From positions 1-64,000 of the forward strand of contig JBOGHK010000086.1 in NCBI GenBank assembly GCA_050744325.1: DNA of 64,000 nt. The letters run 5' to 3'. Origin of the DNA: DASXTK01 sp050744325. Lineage in GTDB: Bacteria; Actinomycetota; Acidimicrobiia; Acidimicrobiales; VFJN01. Positions 8,317 to 17,483 of the stretch are shown here, piece after piece (the first letter of the stretch is position 1; the number at the start of each line of letters is the position of its first letter). The notes beneath the pieces were generated by a model, which saw only the letters and a program-made list of their open reading frames with translations, was not told the origin of the DNA and did not search any database. A program made the position numbers and the translations under genes.

Positions 8317-10734
8317 GTGATCAGACCGTCTCGCATCGTTCGACGGCTGCCAGCGCGGGTGACTCGGACAGTCGCCTTCGCCGTCGTGTCGTCGTTGCTG
8401 CTCGTCTCGACGGCGTCGGCCGCGCCCGCCGAGCCGGCACGCGGCGCTCAGGCAGCCCAGGACGTCACCGTCGCGACCGACCGTGCCGTCTACACGGTCG
8501 ACGAAGGCCGCGTCGCTCGCGTCGGCGTCACGGTCACGACACCGGACGGCGGGCCGTTGACCGCCGACACGCCGGTGCCGTACGCGGCTACCGGGGAGCT
8601 CACGCCGGCATCGGGGTCGGTGACCTTCCGCGCCGGTACCGCGTCGGGGACAACCACGTGGGTCTCGCTCACCGCCCGCCGCGACCACCGTGCAGAGACC
8701 GCGCAGACCGTCCAGCTCACCGTGGGCGACCAGGTGGCGACGCTGGTGGTCAACGCCAACGGCTTTCCGTATCTCGACTCCCGGCGGCCGACCGACGCGC
8801 GGGTCGCCGACCTGCTCGGGCGGATGACGCTCGAGGAGAAGGTCGGCCAGATGACCCAAGCCGAGCGCGGTGCGGTGTTCGACGACCCGAGCCTCATCGC
8901 GGAGCTCCAGCTGGGCTCGGTGCTCTCCGGCGGCGGCTCGACCCCGCCGACGAACACACCCGAGTCCTGGTTGGAGATGGTCAACACCTTCCAGGCCCAC
9001 GCGCTGACCACGCGGCTGCAGATCCCGCTGATCTACGGCATCGACGCCGTCCACGGCCACGGCAACGTGTTCGGTGCGACGATCTTCCCGCACAACATCG
9101 GCCTCGGGTCCACCCGTGACCGTCGCCTGCTCGAGGAGATCGGCGAGGCCACGGCGGCCGAAGTCCGCGCCACCGGGATCCCGTGGAACTTCTCGCCCTG
9201 CGTGTGCATAGCCCGCGACGAGCGCTGGGGTCGCACTTACGAGAGCTTCAGCGAGAGCCCGCATCTGGCGACGGACATGGGGCTCGCCATGATCGACGGC
9301 CTCCAAGGCCGTGACCTGTCCTCGGACGACAACGTCCTCGCGACCGCGAAGCACTTCGCGGGCGACGGTGACACCGAGTTCGACACCGTCGCTGCGGAGG
9401 CCAACGAGGGCCGGCCGTCGTCCGAGCAGGTCTACACGATCGACCAGGGGATCACTGTGACCAACCGGCGTGACTTCGAGCGGTTCGACTTCGCCCCCTA
9501 TCCGGCGGCGATCCGGCGTGAGGACGTCGGCAGCGTGATGCCGTCGTTCTCGAGCATCGACTGGACCGAGGACGGCGTCGGCAATCCCACCAAGATGCAC
9601 GCTCAGCAGGAGCTCATCACCGGGTTGCTCAAGGGCCGCACCGACTTCGACGGCTTCGTCATCTCCGACTGGGAGGGCATCCACCAGATCCCGGACCCGG
9701 CCGATCCGGGCAACGCGGGCCTGACCGCCCACAAGGTGCGTGTCGGGGTCAACGCGGGCACCGACATGTTCATGGAGCCCAACAGCGCCGGTCAGTTCGA
9801 GGACCTGCTCCTGGCCGAGGTCGAGGCGGGCCGGGTCAGCCGGTCACGGATCGACGACGCGGTCCGCCGGATCCTGCGGACCAAGTTCGAGCTCGGGCTG
9901 TTCGAGCAGCCGTTCGCCTCCGACGACAACCTCGACGAGGTCGGCAGCGACGAGCACCGGGCGTTGGCCCGTGAGGCCGTGGCGGAATCGCAGGTGCTGC
10001 TCAAAAACGACGACCGCCTCCTGCCGCTGGCACCGGAAGGCAACATCTACGTGGCCGGACGGAACGCCGACAACATCGGCAACCAGGCCGGCGGCTGGAC
10101 CATCCAGTGGCAGGGCGCCTCGGGCGACATCATCCCGGGGACGACGATCCTGGAGGGGATCCGCGAGGTCGCCTCGGACGCATCGGTGACCTACAGCGTC
10201 GACGCCTCGGCGCCGACGGACGACGCGGACGTGGGGATCGTGGTCGTCGGGGAGACCCCGTACGCCGAGGGGTTCGGCGACATCAGTGGCCCCGAATGCG
10301 GCTTCTGCACACCGGAGCAGCTGGAGGAGAAGTCGCTGTCGCTGCTCCCCGCGGACCGGGCGGTCATCGACCGGGTGTGCGGCGCGATCGACGAGTGCGT
10401 CGTGCTCGTGGTGTCGGGGCGGCCACAGGTGCTGACCGACCAGCTCGGGCAGATGGACGCCCTCGTGGCCTCGTGGCTGCCGGGCAGCGAGGGTGCGGGT
10501 GTCGCCGACGTGCTGTTCGGGCGCGAGCGCTTCACCGGCCGGCTGTCGATGACCTGGCCCCGCAGCGAGGACCAGGTGCCGATCAACGTCGGCGACCGCG
10601 ACTACCGGCCGTTGTTCCCTTACGGCTGGGGCCTGCGGCCCGGTACCCGGGATGCGGTGACCCGGTTGCAGGACCAGGTCATCGCAGGTGAGGCACCGGC
10701 CGACTGGGCCGCGCGCATCGCCACGATGCCGTAG
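8317..10734 (+). CDS. Secreted family 3 glycoside hydrolase with N-terminal Ig-like domain
   Basis: The 805-residue protein has a signal peptide (VTRTVAFAVVSSLLLV, cleavage near ASAAPA) and an Ig-like beta domain at about 45-150. The GH3 (alpha/beta)8 domain follows (from LLGRMTLEEKVGQM), then the alpha/beta sandwich domain. The substrate-binding KHFAGDG begins at Lys345, and the catalytic nucleophile is Asp451 in VISDWEGIHQ. It most resembles exo-acting beta-glucosidases or glucan 1,3/1,4-beta-glucosidases. GTG 8317 follows a G-rich ribosome site (CGGGGGGTGATC). The promoter and first codons are nearly copied at 12679-12790, showing that the gene was duplicated. Confidence 0.9.
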   Translation: MIRPSRIVRRLPARVTRTVAFAVVSSLLLVSTASAAPAEPARGAQAAQDVTVATDRAVYTVDEGRVARVGVTVTTPDGGPLTADTPVPYAATGELTPASGSVTFRAGTASGTTTWVSLTARRDHRAETAQTVQLTVGDQVATLVVNANGFPYLDSRRPTDARVADLLGRMTLEEKVGQMTQAERGAVFDDPSLIAELQLGSVLSGGGSTPPTNTPESWLEMVNTFQAHALTTRLQIPLIYGIDAVHGHGNVFGATIFPHNIGLGSTRDRRLLEEIGEATAAEVRATGIPWNFSPCVCIARDERWGRTYESFSESPHLATDMGLAMIDGLQGRDLSSDDNVLATAKHFAGDGDTEFDTVAAEANEGRPSSEQVYTIDQGITVTNRRDFERFDFAPYPAAIRREDVGSVMPSFSSIDWTEDGVGNPTKMHAQQELITGLLKGRTDFDGFVISDWEGIHQIPDPADPGNAGLTAHKVRVGVNAGTDMFMEPNSAGQFEDLLLAEVEAGRVSRSRIDDAVRRILRTKFELGLFEQPFASDDNLDEVGSDEHRALAREAVAESQVLLKNDDRLLPLAPEGNIYVAGRNADNIGNQAGGWTIQWQGASGDIIPGTTILEGIREVASDASVTYSVDASAPTDDADVGIVVVGETPYAEGFGDISGPECGFCTPEQLEEKSLSLLPADRAVIDRVCGAIDECVVLVVSGRPQVLTDQLGQMDALVASWLPGSEGAGVADVLFGRERFTGRLSMTWPRSEDQVPINVGDRDYRPLFPYGWGLRPGTRDAVTRLQDQVIAGEAPADWAARIATMP

Positions 10735-10877
10735 ACCGCGACCGCGACCGCGGCCATCGCCTCAGGGTGGCAGGCGCGATGCCTGTCCCCCTGACGTGGG
10801 TCCGCCGAGGTGTCGACACTGGGCATCCCACCGATGTCGAAGCCGAGGTCAGCAGGGCGCCGGGTCGGCGTCACCTG

Positions 10878-10910
10878 AGCCTCTAAGTTCCGAATCGGAA
10901 CCTAGAGGCT
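10878..10910. promoter_or_regulatory. 33-bp palindrome upstream of the EF-hand gene
   Basis: The arms read AGCCTCTA-A-GTTCCGA and TCGGAAC-C-TAGAGGCT around a central A. Fifteen of sixteen positions pair, with one A/C mismatch. It is more AT-rich than its surroundings, lies 144 bases after the GH3 stop and 77 bases before the EF-hand start, and has no T-tract. A regulator operator or a bidirectional terminator are both possible. The remaining 10735-10977 bases contain no gene that I can support. Confidence 0.55.
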
Positions 10911-10987
10911 ACCGTTCGATGCTGCACTGTCGGCGACCACGATCGGCCGCGGCCACCCCCAGGCAGCCCTCTGCCACAATGCCGTCT

Positions 10988-12568
10988 GTGGCGGATCCCG
11001 CGACCTATACCGGTGACGATGGCTACCACTACACCATCAACGGGTTGAGCGCCAAGGGTGGTTCGCTCTCTTCGGCGCAGACGACCGTGGACGGTCTGAT
11101 CCATGCCCGACGGGAGCGAGCAAACGCGGTCCTGCAGTCGGCGTCAGGTCCGTGGGCGGTCGACTTCCGTGAGAAGGAGGAGCGCGTCCTGTCGGCCATG
11201 GCCAACGCGTGGTTCTTCCTCGGATACTGCTCGAGCGCCTGCGGGACGTTCCCCGAACCGAGCTACTACGGCGGCTCGCCGACGTCGATCGGCAACGCGA
11301 TCGCGTCGAAGTCGCAGCTGGCCGAGCCGAGAGGCGACGGCTCGGACGGCACGGTCGCGGTCGAGCTCGAAGCGCTGGGCAGCTACATCACCGAGGCGCA
11401 GGGTCAGCACGACGCCAACCTGGCCCACCTGTTCGACCACGTCGACATGGAAGGCATCACCGGCCAGAAGTACCCCTTCCCGGCCGGCTCGCCGGACTGG
11501 GCGCCGCTGCTCACGGAACCGCTCGCCACGCCCCTCACCCGCGGTGAGCTCGAAGGTCAGCTGACCTTCCTGCGCCACGACCCGGTCGACGTGACCGCCT
11601 TGTCGACCGACGTCCTCGAGTTCGCCAACGACCGCAAGACCGACCTGACCAACGCCGGGAACGGGGACGGCAGCGGGAACGGGGACGGTGGCGACGGCGA
11701 CGGCGACGGTCGAGACGGTGGGCCCGACGACGTCGTGCCGCCGGTGACCGACCCACCCCCGACGACCGAGCCTCCGCCGGCAGAGCCGGAGCCGCTGCCC
11801 GTCCTGGAGGCCCTCACGCTGGTCGCTGGCAGGTTCACCGCGCTCGACCGACCCGGCACCGAGGGCACGCCGGCCGACGGCCGCCTCACCCGCGCCGAAC
11901 TGGCGGCGGCGGCCCAGGACACCACGTTGCCGCCTCCGCTCCGGGCCGCTGCCGCGCAGCTCGCCGCCAACCCGGAGTTGTTCGCGGCGGTCGCGGTCGT
12001 GAACCAGCCGCTCGTGGCGGATCCGGACGGGGTACTGCAGTTCGTCACCGTCGACGACGTCACCACGTTCCTCGGCAGCGCCGACGCCGTCGCCGCTCTC
12101 GACACGCACGTCGACGCCGTCGACCGGCCCGGGCCCGACGGGCAGTCACCCGACGGCGTGATCACACCAGACGAGCTGCAGGCCGCGGCCGGCGATCCAC
12201 AGCTCGATCCGGAGGCACGCGAGGCGGCCGCGTTCCTGCTCGACCATCCCGTCGTCACCCAACGGCTGGCGCACTACGACGTGCTGTTCCCTGGTGACGG
12301 CGGCCCGATCGACCCTGAGTCCCTTCTGCTTCCGCCGGTCCTCGACCCGGAGACCGGCCAGCCGGTGGTCGATCCGACCACAGGGCTGATGCAGTTCGAG
12401 GTGGCAGCGTTCAGCAGCGACAACCTCGAACGCCTCGCGGCGGACCACGGCGAGCTGCTCGGGACCGGTGACGGGGCGGCGGGGCCCACCCCGGACGGCC
12501 GCGTCCTGCGGCGCGAGATGACGGTCGCCGAGCGACCCGTGCCATCCGAGCCTGGCGTCGTGGTCTGA
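10988..12568 (+). CDS. Protein with three EF-hand-like calcium-binding segments
   Basis: The protein is about 526 residues and has no signal peptide. The N-terminal 220 residues are a helical domain I do not recognise, containing an aromatic, Cys-bearing segment (WFFLGYCSSACGTFPEP). A Gly/Asp run and a Pro/Thr linker follow. Three repeats then carry extended EF-hand loops, at about 287 (LDRPGTEGTPADGRLTRAEL), 379 (VDRPGPDGQSPDGVITPDEL) and 490-510 (TPDGRVLRREM). GTG 10988 is preferred because CACAAT lies seven bases upstream and no Shine-Dalgarno precedes ATG 10979; both are in frame. The longer frame to 10688 overlaps the GH3 gene and is rejected. It may be a secreted effector or structural protein, but nothing in the sequence proves this. 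Confidence 0.7.
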   Translation: MADPATYTGDDGYHYTINGLSAKGGSLSSAQTTVDGLIHARRERANAVLQSASGPWAVDFREKEERVLSAMANAWFFLGYCSSACGTFPEPSYYGGSPTSIGNAIASKSQLAEPRGDGSDGTVAVELEALGSYITEAQGQHDANLAHLFDHVDMEGITGQKYPFPAGSPDWAPLLTEPLATPLTRGELEGQLTFLRHDPVDVTALSTDVLEFANDRKTDLTNAGNGDGSGNGDGGDGDGDGRDGGPDDVVPPVTDPPPTTEPPPAEPEPLPVLEALTLVAGRFTALDRPGTEGTPADGRLTRAELAAAAQDTTLPPPLRAAAAQLAANPELFAAVAVVNQPLVADPDGVLQFVTVDDVTTFLGSADAVAALDTHVDAVDRPGPDGQSPDGVITPDELQAAAGDPQLDPEAREAAAFLLDHPVVTQRLAHYDVLFPGDGGPIDPESLLLPPVLDPETGQPVVDPTTGLMQFEVAAFSSDNLERLAADHGELLGTGDGAAGPTPDGRVLRREMTVAERPVPSEPGVVV

Positions 12569-12585
12569 TCGGCCTCGCCGGCCCC

Positions 12586-12604
12586 GTCAGCGGCAGCCGC
12601 TGAC
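12586..12604. terminator. Hairpin after the EF-hand gene
   Basis: GTCAGCG-GCAGC-CGCTGAC is a perfect seven-base-pair stem (nine if fully extruded) starting 17 bases after the stop. It is GC-rich with no T-tract, a common form of terminator or transcript-end hairpin in GC-rich actinobacteria. Confidence 0.45.
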
Positions 12605-12745
12605 CGCAGCCTCTCGCGGCGCCGCCCGCGGCCGCCGGTGACCGTTCATGTTCGTTTGATGCGGACGGCGAGAACTTCACGCCTCGTCTACGGCCCGGTT
12701 CTTAGGGTGAGGTCGGGCCAGTGACCGGATCCGGGGGGTGATCTC

Positions 12746-13290
12746 GTGATCGGACCGTCTCGCATCGTTGGATCGCGGATTCTGTGGGTGACGCGCAGGG
12801 CAGGGCTCGCCGCGCTCGTGGCGTTGGTGTTCGTCCCGGCCACCGCCGCGGTCCCGACGATCGCTCCGGCCGCGGCCCAGCCCGCGGCGCAGAACCGGCT
12901 GGGGATCCCGATCATCTACGGCGTCGACGCGGTCCACGGCCACAACAACGTGGTCGGCGCCACGATCTTCCCGCACAACATCGGGCTGGGCGCGACCCGC
13001 AACCCGACGCTGGTCCAGCAGATCGGGCGCGCCACCGCCGAGGAGGTCTCGGGCACCGGCATCGACTGGGACTTCGCCCCGTGCCTGTGCGTGGCGCGCA
13101 ACGACCGCTGGGGTCGGACCTACGAGTCGTACAGCGAGGATCCTGCGATCGCCAGTTCGATGGCGACCTACGTCACCGGCCTCCAGGGCTCGAGCCTGAA
13201 CGGGACGGCCTCGGTCATGGCCACGACGTGCTCGCCGACGGCAACCGGATCACCACGGCCGACGGTCGTGCCATCAGCGACGAGTTCGGG
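12746..13290 (+). pseudogene. Decayed duplicate of the GH3 gene
   Basis: From GTG 12746 the frame encodes a signal peptide and then directly a block equal to residues of about 235-345 of the intact GH3 protein at 8317 (IPIIYGVDAVHGHNNV, GATIFPHNIGLGATR, RWGRTYESYSEDP). The Ig-like domain and the start of the catalytic barrel are deleted. Just past SVMAT, near 13220, the frame breaks, and LADGN in the next frame resembles the expected continuation. The nucleophile region and the whole second domain are missing. The 12679-12790 leader is nearly the same as 8232-8340, so the promoter was copied too. Confidence 0.75.
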
Positions 13291-13359
13291 CGGGCGGCAC
13301 ACCGAGCGCATGGCTCGGCCGACTTCCTTGCCGTCGTTGACGGTGACGCCATCGGATGC

Positions 13360-13647
13360 GGATCTCTCCAGGTGCTGTGCGGCGTCCTCACCGACAGCGA
13401 CCTCGTCGTGCTCGCCATCGCGTCAGGTCACGCTCCCTGCGCCCTACCGGCCGGCTTGGCGTGTACTCCGGAATCGCCGCGGCTCCGGTCCGATCTGACC
13501 ACGGACGACGCCTACGCCTACATGCGGCTCCAGGACCGGAGATCCCTTCCCGTCGTTGACGACGACGACCGACTCCTGGGCACGGTGTGGATCGACCACC
13601 TCGCGGCGGCGAGCTCCCAGTCCGTGCCCTCCACTGCACCGGTGTAG
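13360..13647 (+). pseudogene. CBS-domain protein remnant
   Basis: Frame 1 over this stretch reads as the C-terminal half of a CBS-pair protein: CGVLTDSDLVVLAIASG, then VCTP-like spacing, DDAYAYMRLQDRRSLPVVDDDDRLLGTV and IDHLAA, ending at TAG 13645-13647. It is in a different frame from the GH3 remnant just upstream, and no start codon or first CBS motif is present. It looks like the tail of an unrelated gene joined to the broken GH3 copy. The frame itself is open far upstream, so the exact junction cannot be placed. Confidence 0.55.
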
Positions 13648-13755
13648 ACAGCCGACCTGGGTTGGACGATGGGTCCGGCGGCCAGGGGCGCCATGAACGG
13701 CATGGTCGTCGGCTGCACGACCGCGGGCTCGGCTTCCGCCGCCACGGCCGGTGTC

Positions 13756-14052
13756 TCAGGGCATGGGTAGGACGACGGCGGACGCGTCCTCGTGGTCGGC
13801 GATGGCGTCGCGCAGGCTGCCCGCGGTCCGCCGGAACCGTTCGACGGTGTCGGTCACCTGCTCCAGGTGGCCCTTGAGGGTCTCGCGGTAGTCGTGGGCG
13901 GCTGTGCACTGGAAGTCGGGCATGTTGTCTCTGGCCTGGGCGCGGGCGGTGTTGGCCTCTTCCAGCTTGGACGCCACCCGCTCGAGCTCCACAGCCAGGT
14001 CCTCGGCCAGGGTGGTCGGGAAGGAGAAGCGATCGTCCGTGGGGCGTCCCAT
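13756..14052 (-). CDS. WXG100-like small helical protein
   Basis: The 98-residue protein is almost entirely helical: a long charged helix (LAEDLAVELERVASKLEEA), a short turn with DFQCTAAHDYRETL, and a second long helix. Size and layout match WXG100/ESAT-6-like proteins, in which the turn carries W-x-G. Here the turn has Phe-Gln-Cys, so the motif is degenerate. Its start overlaps the stop of the proline-rich gene (TGATG), so the two are translationally coupled, as in secreted WXG-partner pairs. No type VII secretion ATPase is in the window. An ordinary coiled-coil protein is the alternative. Confidence 0.6.
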   Translation of the reverse strand: MGRPTDDRFSFPTTLAEDLAVELERVASKLEEANTARAQARDNMPDFQCTAAHDYRETLKGHLEQVTDTVERFRRTAGSLRDAIADHEDASAVVLPMP

Positions 14053-15224
14053 CAGTCACCGCCCCCCTCGAGGGGAACGCGCATCGGGTTGGCGGTGCGC
14101 ACGGTGGGTTGGCCGGCCGACCCCACCCCGCAGTCCTCGTCGGGGGTGGGGACGACCGTCGGCCTGCCCTGCGGGTCGCTGCCGAGCCGGCCCCACGACA
14201 CGTGCGCCGCGTCGGTCTCGTTGCTGTACCTGATGGTGGCGGCGTCGACCACGGCGACCCGGTCCCCGGTCTGGGGGTCGACGTAGTAGCTGGCCTGGGT
14301 GCGGTGGACACCCATGTGCCGGGCGTCCGCCTGCTTGGCCCCTTCCCGGAGCGCGTTCTCCGGTTCCCACAGGCCGGGAGGTGCGTCGGGCATCGGCTCG
14401 TCCTGACCTGCGACGTCGGGCCCGACCTGGGGGATGCCGTTCTCGCCGAAGTGCACGTAGTCGTAGGCCTCCGGTGGTGCCGAACGGAACGGAGGGTCGA
14501 GCGCGCTACCCGAGAGCCCGATCTGGCCGGCCACAGCGATCCCGAGCCACAGGTGCGGGTTACCGAGGTCGACCGTCGACTCGGTGCGCGCGAGCGCCGG
14601 CGCACCAGGTGGTGGCACCGTCCGCACGAGGTACCACTGGCCGTCGGGCCCGCGGACCTCGTAGCCGCCGTCGGCTGCCCGGAACTGTGGCATGAAGCTC
14701 CCGAGCATCGAGGCCAGGTTGCTCTCCGGCAGGACGTACAGGCCCGCGGCCGGGTAGCCAGGGCCCGCAGGGCCGACGTACCGCTCACCAGCGGAACGGA
14801 ATGCCCGGGCCACCTGGGTCAGCCGTGAGTCGATGGTGTTGCCGGTGGCGACCGCGGCGGACAACGGGCCGGTGTGGAGGTCCGGCTGGACAGTGAGCCG
14901 GTCGGGTTGCTGGCTCGCGCGGTTGAACGCGGCGATGCGCTCGGCCAGGCCATGCTGACCGACCGCGGCCGCGAGCGCGTTCCTCACCTCGACCGGCACC
15001 GCTACCGCCGCGTCGTCCAACTTGTCCGGGTTCGCGCTGGCCATCCGCGGGTTCGACGGCACCCGTGGTCCGATGTCGAGCGGCGAGGGCCCTGGCGGCG
15101 TCGTGATCCACGGTGGTCGTACGCCGGTGGGCGGTGGACGTTCGAAGGGCGACGGAGGTGGGGGTGCGCCGACCCACGGTGGTTGCGGTTCCGTCGGGGC
15201 CGGGGCGTCCCGGGGTTCAGCCAT
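14052..15224 (-). CDS. Proline-rich protein coupled to the WXG100-like gene
   Basis: The 390-residue protein starts with a Pro-rich disordered segment (about 1-65) and has no signal peptide or membrane helix. The middle (about 75-210) is alpha/beta with the fragment YEVRGPDGQWYLVRTVPPPG. The C-terminal part has several aromatic and acidic stretches (YDYVHFGENGIPQVG, then QASYYVDPQTGDRVAVVD). ATG 15224 is used; GTG 15239 in frame is also possible. The one-base TGATG overlap with the WXG100-like gene suggests the two act together, perhaps as a type VII secretion substrate and partner. I recognise no domain, and the function is unknown. Confidence 0.6.
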   Translation of the reverse strand: MAEPRDAPAPTEPQPPWVGAPPPPSPFERPPPTGVRPPWITTPPGPSPLDIGPRVPSNPRMASANPDKLDDAAVAVPVEVRNALAAAVGQHGLAERIAAFNRASQQPDRLTVQPDLHTGPLSAAVATGNTIDSRLTQVARAFRSAGERYVGPAGPGYPAAGLYVLPESNLASMLGSFMPQFRAADGGYEVRGPDGQWYLVRTVPPPGAPALARTESTVDLGNPHLWLGIAVAGQIGLSGSALDPPFRSAPPEAYDYVHFGENGIPQVGPDVAGQDEPMPDAPPGLWEPENALREGAKQADARHMGVHRTQASYYVDPQTGDRVAVVDAATIRYSNETDAAHVSWGRLGSDPQGRPTVVPTPDEDCGVGSAGQPTVRTANPMRVPLEGGGD

Positions 15225-15321
15225 CAGTCGGACATCCACTGGTCATCCCACGGCACGCGTGACGTGGCCGTGCCGCGTAGACGGCACCGCCACGCCGGAG
15301 CTGCGGGCGGTCAGGCCGCGG

Positions 15322-16098
15322 TCAGTTCCGCTGGAGGACCGAGAACGCCGCGCCCTCGGCGTCGTTCAGCACCGCGACGCGGCCGACCTTGGGCAGGTCG
15401 AACGGGGCGACCGACACCTTGCCGCCCAGCTCGTCGGCACGTGCGGCGGTGGCGTCGGTGTCGGCGACCGCGAAGTAGACCATCCAGTGGGCGGGGGTGT
15501 CCTCGGGCCACATCTCGTTCATCTGCAGCATCCCGGCGACCGCGTGGTCGGCACCGGGGCGGAAGAACTCGGTGTACGTCGACTCCTCGCCATATGGCCA
15601 GGTCGTGGCCTCCCAGCCGAACATCGTGTTGTAGAACCGCTTGGCAGCGTCGATGTCGCGGCAGACCAACTCGCTCCAGGTGAACGAGTTGGGCACGTCC
15701 ACGATGTCGGAGCCGGTGTGCGCCTCGGCCTCCCACACCGCGAAGCGGGCGCCCAACGGGTCGGTGAACACCGCGAGGCGGCCCGCGTCGAAGACCTGCA
15801 TCGGCCACGCGAGGATCGCGCCGCCGCTCTCGACGACCTGGTCGGCCGCCGCGTCGATGTCGGACACGCTGACGTACACCGTCCAGCCCGGCTGCCGGCC
15901 CGGCGCCAAGCCGCCGATGTCGCCGCCGTCCTGCTGGAAGATCCAGTAGCCGGCGTAGTCCTCGAGGGGCCGGTGCCGCGCCAACACGCGCCAGCCGAAC
16001 AGCCCGCAGTAGAAGCGGCTCGCCGTGGTGGTCCCCAACGTCGTCTCGAGGTCGACCCAGGCCGGCGTGCCGGGTTTGTAGCTGCGGAGACCTCCCAT
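15322..16098 (-). CDS. Two-domain VOC (glyoxalase-fold) protein
   Basis: The 258-residue protein consists of two vicinal-oxygen-chelate modules in tandem. The first begins GTPAWVDLETT and has FYCGLFGW; the second begins FTWSELVCRDIDAAKRFYNTMFGW and ends GAAFSVLQ. The layout matches the actinobacterial family that includes the mycobacterial 27-kDa antigen Cfp30B. ATG 16098 is chosen because GGGAGG lies nine bases upstream; the ATG at 16107 would touch that site. The substrate is unknown. The gene stands alone, with 16099-16332 holding no gene. Confidence 0.85.
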   Translation of the reverse strand: MGGLRSYKPGTPAWVDLETTLGTTTASRFYCGLFGWRVLARHRPLEDYAGYWIFQQDGGDIGGLAPGRQPGWTVYVSVSDIDAAADQVVESGGAILAWPMQVFDAGRLAVFTDPLGARFAVWEAEAHTGSDIVDVPNSFTWSELVCRDIDAAKRFYNTMFGWEATTWPYGEESTYTEFFRPGADHAVAGMLQMNEMWPEDTPAHWMVYFAVADTDATAARADELGGKVSVAPFDLPKVGRVAVLNDAEGAAFSVLQRN

Positions 16099-16247
16099 GG
16101 ACTGCATCCTCCCGTGGTCTGAGCCCTGGAACCTACCAAGTGCCCCGACTGGCCAGGACCCGAGGCCCGCCGCATCGCGGACCTGAGGAGCCCGATGGGC
16201 GAGAGTTCCGACGGTCATCGTGGTCACACCGAGGACACTACGGGACC

Positions 16248-16272
16248 AAAGTGGTCAGCCTCCGTCCACTTT
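16248..16272. terminator. Hairpin downstream of the flavin oxidoreductase gene
   Basis: AAAGTGG and CCACTTT pair across an eleven-base loop, about 60 bases past the stop of the minus-strand oxidoreductase. It is a weak terminator candidate. Confidence 0.25.
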
Positions 16273-16332
16273 CTGCGCCTGCTTTCTGCGTCCACTCTCT
16301 GCCGCCGCGTTCTGGTCCGAATCCCCGATGGG

Positions 16333-17370
<1,038 letters not shown>

Positions 17371-17422
17371 GCAGGGGCCAACAGCCGGGCCGCCGACGCT
17401 GTTCCCGGGCCATGCTTGACCT

Positions 17423-17444
17423 GTGTGATATTGATCTATCGCAC
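17423..17444. promoter_or_regulatory. Candidate operator of the rhamnose operon
   Basis: GTGTGATA and TATCGCAC form eight-base arms (seven of eight complementary) around TTGATC, 22 bp in all. The site overlaps the region after TTGACC (17416-17421, a -35-like hexamer) and lies 40 bases before the operon start. This is the expected place for a repressor site. The DeoR-type protein at the end of the operon is the natural candidate to bind it. Confidence 0.5.
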
Positions 17445-17483
17445 GTAATCGAACGCAGACCGCTCAGTCGGCAGGGGGGACTG

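Noticed and set aside
8011..9732. 573-codon minus-strand frame across the SHOCT and GH3 genes
   Set aside because: It crosses two well-supported plus-strand genes and an intergenic region and contains no recognisable domain.
13649..13715. CAGCCGAC/GTCGGCTG inverted repeat near 13649-13715
   Set aside because: The eight-base arms are 51 bases apart, which is expected by chance in sequence of this GC content.
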